This document shows positions 17,721 through 21,456 of a stretch of DNA of 21,456 nt, piece by piece. The stretch spans positions 1-21,456 of the forward strand of contig JAMQCK010000494.1 in the NCBI GenBank assembly GCA_024196135.1, in the 5' to 3' direction. A program made the position numbers and the translations under genes. Every line of letters starts with the position of its first letter. Within the stretch, counting starts at the first letter, position 1. This DNA is from Pleurotus ostreatus/Saccharomyces cerevisiae fusant (taxonomy: Eukaryota; Opisthokonta). A model generated the notes under the pieces. It saw only the letters and a list, made by a program, of their open reading frames with translations. It was not told the origin of the DNA and did no database searches.

Positions 17721-20700
17721 ATGAGCACCGTAAGTGTACGGTGCATCGGTCATGACCAGTGCTGACCTTCCTTCAAGGACGGAGCTCCAATTGAGACGGA
17801 CCCGAAGAAAAGCAAGGGGAAGACCTCCAGCCCGGTACGAACGACCTGCCGCCGTGACGTTTCTCGTGTGCTAACATATCATACAGGCTCCGCCTGCTGG
17901 GCGCGCCAAAGGAAGGGCGCGGGGAACTCGGCGAGGACGGCAGTCTGCGGACGCCGCCAAGTCGGGGGAGAACCTTGATGACGAAGGGTTGATCAAGGTG
18001 AGCTCTCTTTGTTGTGCTGCCGCTCGCTGCTTATATGGGGTACAGACTGTCCAGAAGAAGGGAAAGAAGAAGGAGGAAGGGACGCTTGAGGAGACGGTGA
18101 GTTGTATGAGCACGCGCGAAGGGAATGGGCTCACACTCTGCGCAGATTGGAACGGAGATGGAGCGGGTGATGCGCGCGTCTCAGTTCGGCTGGAGTCGGG
18201 TACCATGCATCCGCGCCCGCCACCTTCAATCCAAGTCCTTCACGGTTCAGGCGTACGACAAACTGCAACGCAATATCTCCAAAGCCGGCGTGCAACACCT
18301 CTACGAGAAGGCAAAGGACCCCGCGCAGGGCCTCCTCACGACAGTCACCGATCACGCCCTCGACATCATCGTTGACCGCGCCCTCGTCGACCCCGCCAGC
18401 TTCACGAGCGATCCCAGCAAGCTGACGGACATCCTTCGGCCAGTTCTGGGGCTTGAGCCTTCACTCGCCATCGCCTTCTTGCTCGCTGGACATCACCGTC
18501 TGGAAGCCCTGAAACGCTATTGGCTCGAACTGGCCAATGCGGCGGACGAGGCGTCAATCACCTGGACCGACAAGACGCGCAAGCTCCTCGACACGCGCGG
18601 GACGTGGCTGGTGCGCCTGTGGGACAAGCGTGAGTAACCAACAGATATGCGTGACTGAGAGATGTGCTCACGTACGCTTCAGAACGTCTTGAGTCGTCGG
18701 TCTGGGGCCCCGCCATCATTCAAAAGCTCCGGTCCAACGACCTGACGGCCCAGCGCCCCGACACGCCTGCTCGAAAGGCGGCGACGCTCGCTGCGTCGAT
18801 TGACACGCGCAACGTCGACGCCATCCGAGCGGCGATGTTCACAACCCTGCACATCAACAAGGCCAAGGACGCGTTCCACAACGTCATGGGGAACTTTTGC
18901 GCCGCTCGAAACCTTCTCGTCGACATGGTCAAAGACCCCGCGTACGTCAAGACGAGCAAGCTGATTGAGACGTTTTTTGACCCCGTCGTGTGGCAAATCG
19001 TCGGCGAATGCTGGGGCGAGGTGAGTCGTCCGCCGCATTGCTTGGTTTGTACGGTGTATTGACGTCATGCAAGCCCATAGGCTACGGCGGAACCACGTCA
19101 AAGGACATCTCCAAGATACTGGCAAACGCGTCGCCCGAGATCGCCTTTTATCGCGAGCGCGTCAACCCCGACGACGAGGACAGCATCTCGGCCAACAACC
19201 AAGCTTTCCGCCATGTATACACCCAGAACAACGCCGGTTCGAACGCTCTCGAGTATCGCATGACGCCCGAGGAGCGCGTCCTCTACAACCTCTTGACCGC
19301 GGCTTCCGAGACTGCGATTCGCGAGGTCCCGACCATGCTGGAACAGTTCAAGAAGATGGTCGTCCGCGGCATTCTGACTGGGTGGCGGGAGTACCCGTGC
19401 GATCCAGACGCGGAGACCGACCCCTGCGAAGATTACTACAACGCCTTGACTGACGCGTTCGACCTCGCGCTCGACGCGCACAACGCGGACAAGAACAAGC
19501 CCCAAATCCAGCACCCCGAGCTCGTCAAGAACGCCGTATACAACATCGCCTACACAACTCTTGAAGACGACGATGGCGTTGGGCCTCTGCGCTGGACGAC
19601 GCGCCTCCCCCTCCTGTGCCCTTCCGTCCTGTCTGCCGTCATGGACGCCTTCTCCAAGGGCGAGCGCATCAAGGATGCGAGCGTCATCCTGAAATTTGTG
19701 AGTGCAACCTTCCCCTTCAATAGGCCTGAACTCGACATATTGAGGGTGCAATGAGGCGTGCATACTCAATACGTCGAGTTTAGGTCTATTGTATGCATTG
19801 CTTGCGCGGGCGGGGCTCAATACGCGTCAACTGCGCCTGTTGAGCCCTGCAGTCACGCAGGCTCCGTACGTGAGAGGGCTGACAAGACACGTAGTTCGTA
19901 AACCTGCTCGCGCCAGCGTCGCTGCGCATCAGCGATCAGCTCCGGCCCAAGGACGAGCGGTACGACCAGGGGGCGTACACGCCTGTGCGGATGCTCACCC
20001 TCTGGTTGTACAACATGGGCGAGCGGCAGCGACGAGGCACCCAGATGACGAGGCAGGAGCGCGCCGAGCTTACCCAAAAGGCTGAGGTTCTGGCTCTTCG
20101 GGTACGACCTTCTCGTACGAGTTTTTTCCTAATGCTCACTACGTTTTAGATTGCCGACCTTGCACTAGCATACCATAGGTTGCTGAGCGTCGAGGCTGTC
20201 GCGCGCATGGCCAAGATCAACTCGTACTTTGACAAGGTGCTTCCCTTCAAGTACGCGCTCGTAGGTGCTGTTGATAGCGACGACGAGTCGACCAAGCCGA
20301 AGAAGAAGCCGAAGAAGAGCGCGGCCATCGTGGACGACAGGGCGGACGATAACGCGGCCGACTCTACCGCTGCCCATGCGACCGACGCCAAGAAGCCCGT
20401 CGACACCGGGACGGAGCTTTGGAGGAACTCGGTGATGGTCGTCCACCTCAGTGCGATCACCAAGGCTTGGGGGAACCGGATTTTCAAGAAATATGGGGAG
20501 AAGGCAATCAGGTACTATCCCTTCTTCACGACCGAGATGGAGACTGCGTATGTCACCACAGCACAAGCCGAGCTCCCCTCCATCACTCCTGAGCAAGCCC
20601 AGATCGTACTCCTCGCCGCTCGACTCCTCCCTCACTTCCCCGTCGATCCCTTCGTCGCCCCCGATGGCACGGGATCGGGCAATCGGACCAACAACGAGCG

Positions 20701-21456
20701 CAAGACCATGGTCCCCGCCGCTATCCAGTACGCGCTTCATGCGCGCGAGATTGTCAACGCCGTCTTCGGCATCAAGTCGGTGGAGACGATGCTGAGCCAG
20801 ATCTCGGCGTTGGTCTGCAACCAGCTTCTCGGCGAGGACTGGACGCCCTGGGTCATGGACAGCGTCATTGGTTATCCTCTGCGCTCGTCCGATTCATGGA
20901 CCATCTCTGACAACGCGACGCTGGAGACGGCGAAGGAGATTCCGATCGAGCTCACCATCCGGGCCGCCAACAAGGCGAATCGGGTGAAGGCCGCGGGGGA
21001 GGTCGTTCTCGGGCTTGTGAGGGAGATGGTTGTTCGGGGTGGCAAGGCGCTGCAGGAGTACCAGGAGGGGAACAAGAAGAATGAGTACACGCTGACGGAG
21101 GATATGGTCAAGCTGCTTCGTCCCGTCATCAAGGTGAGTGCCAACTTCTTTCCGCGCGAGTACTGCTGACCTTGCGCACAGCAACTCTTCATCGACGTCT
21201 ACGAGGCTCACGGCGGGACCAAGTATACGACCCAGGAAGAAATTGACGCGAAGATTGCGGAGGCGGACCGACTTTTCATGTCGCACGTCAAGATCGTCAC
21301 TCCCGAGCAACTCAAAGCCATCCAGGAGAAGCTTTTAGCGCCAGTTCCCGACGTTGAAAAGGTCACGAAGAAGAAGGGCGAGTCGAGCAAGGGGGATGTT
21401 GATGGAAGTGACGAGGAAGCGGTGAGCGCTGGGGTGAAGCGCAAGGCGTCGACGAA
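17721..21456 (+). CDS. ParB-like multidomain protein B (paralogue of A), 3' end beyond window
   Basis: Exons: 17721-17729, 17778-17834, 17887-17997, 18046-18096, 18146-18629, 18683-19020, 19074-19697, 19895-20101, 20150-21133 and 21182 to the edge; about 1,046 residues so far. Introns are 48-53 nt except the 197-nt one before exon 8. Two acceptors (17777, 19073) are AAG rather than YAG and less certain. The protein begins MST, with basic AT-hook-like segments (AGRAKGRARGTRRGRQ). The ParB/Srx-like part follows: HALDIIV (146-152) and GHHRLEA (191-197). Then come LRWTTRLPLLCPSVL (522-536), an acidic/Lys-rich insert (KKKPKK), VMVVHLSAITKAWG (about 722), and a Lys/Glu tail still open at the edge. 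These blocks occur in the same order as in protein A, so the two genes are diverged duplicates facing apart. The upstream ATG in the intron near 18125 is ignored because the spliced frame continues through it. Probably a nuclear DNA-binding protein; activity unknown. Confidence 0.75.
19718..19791. repeat. Intronic inverted repeat, 27-bp arms with 3 mismatches
   Basis: Arms 19718-19744 and 19765-19791 pair with 24 of 27 matches around a 20-nt loop; two of the mismatches are G-U compatible in the sense RNA. The hairpin lies in the unusually long 197-nt intron of ParB-like gene B. It could be a tiny inverted-repeat transposon remnant or a structured RNA element. Confidence 0.85.
19813..19847. 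repeat. Second intronic hairpin (GGGCTCAA / TTGAGCCC)
   Basis: Perfect 8-bp arms at 19813-19820 and 19840-19847 enclose a 19-nt loop, in the same intron as the 27-bp inverted repeat. The word CTCAATACG is shared between the two structures (19765 and 19816), which suggests related or rearranged copies. Confidence 0.7.

Noticed and set aside
18125..18145. ATG giving an MGSHSAQ start for the ParB-like exon
   Set aside because: It lies inside a 49-nt intron (18097-18145) with a good donor and acceptor; the upstream spliced exons stay in frame.

Overview
This window is the left end of a chromosome. It opens with 27 copies of CCCTAA (TTAGGG-type telomere, C-rich strand on +), followed by pyrimidine-rich and tandem-repeat subtelomeric DNA. 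The protein-coding genes are intron-dense. Most introns are 47-70 nt, with GTRNGY-like donors (GTACGT, GTGAGT, GTGCGT), CTRAC/CTNAT-like branch sites and YAG acceptors. With the TTAGGG telomere and GC-rich exons this points to a basidiomycete, probably an agaricomycete; the species cannot be named from the sequence. Gene models were spliced by hand. The three complete minus-strand models and the small plus-strand model all close with matching phases and total lengths divisible by three, but none has been checked against transcripts.

Layout. 1-162 telomere; 163-440 CT-rich subtelomere; 441-1587 no convincing gene apart from a weak coding-like stretch; 1588-2726 (+) an unrecognised three-exon gene ending just after a 53-bp palindrome; 2868-3660 subtelomeric tandem repeats with GTGTGCGACC sub-arrays; 3661-4039 a junction region with a short internal telomere-like tract. 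6768-4040 (-) is a RecQ-like (telomere-linked type) helicase gene carrying only the first RecA lobe. 9603-6778 (-) encodes an 888-aa protein with two N-terminal C2H2-type fingers (OrsD-like) and a C-terminal domain with the R..K..R..H..Y signature of tyrosine recombinases; its stop lies only 9 nt before the helicase ATG. 16122-9998 (-) is a 17-exon gene for a protein of about 1,738 aa with a ParB-like motif. A 1.6-kb repeat-bearing intergenic region follows. 17721 to beyond the window end (+) is a divergently transcribed paralogue of the ParB-like gene.

How the parts may fit. Helicase, recombinase and ParB-like genes lie in one direction, pointing at the telomere, and the helicase is broken on the telomere side. 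This is what a subtelomeric mobile element would look like if its distal end had been lost and capped by subtelomeric repeats. The recombinase-helicase pair is the best supported part of that idea. Membership of the ParB-like genes is inference from proximity and orientation, and no element termini or target-site duplications were identified.
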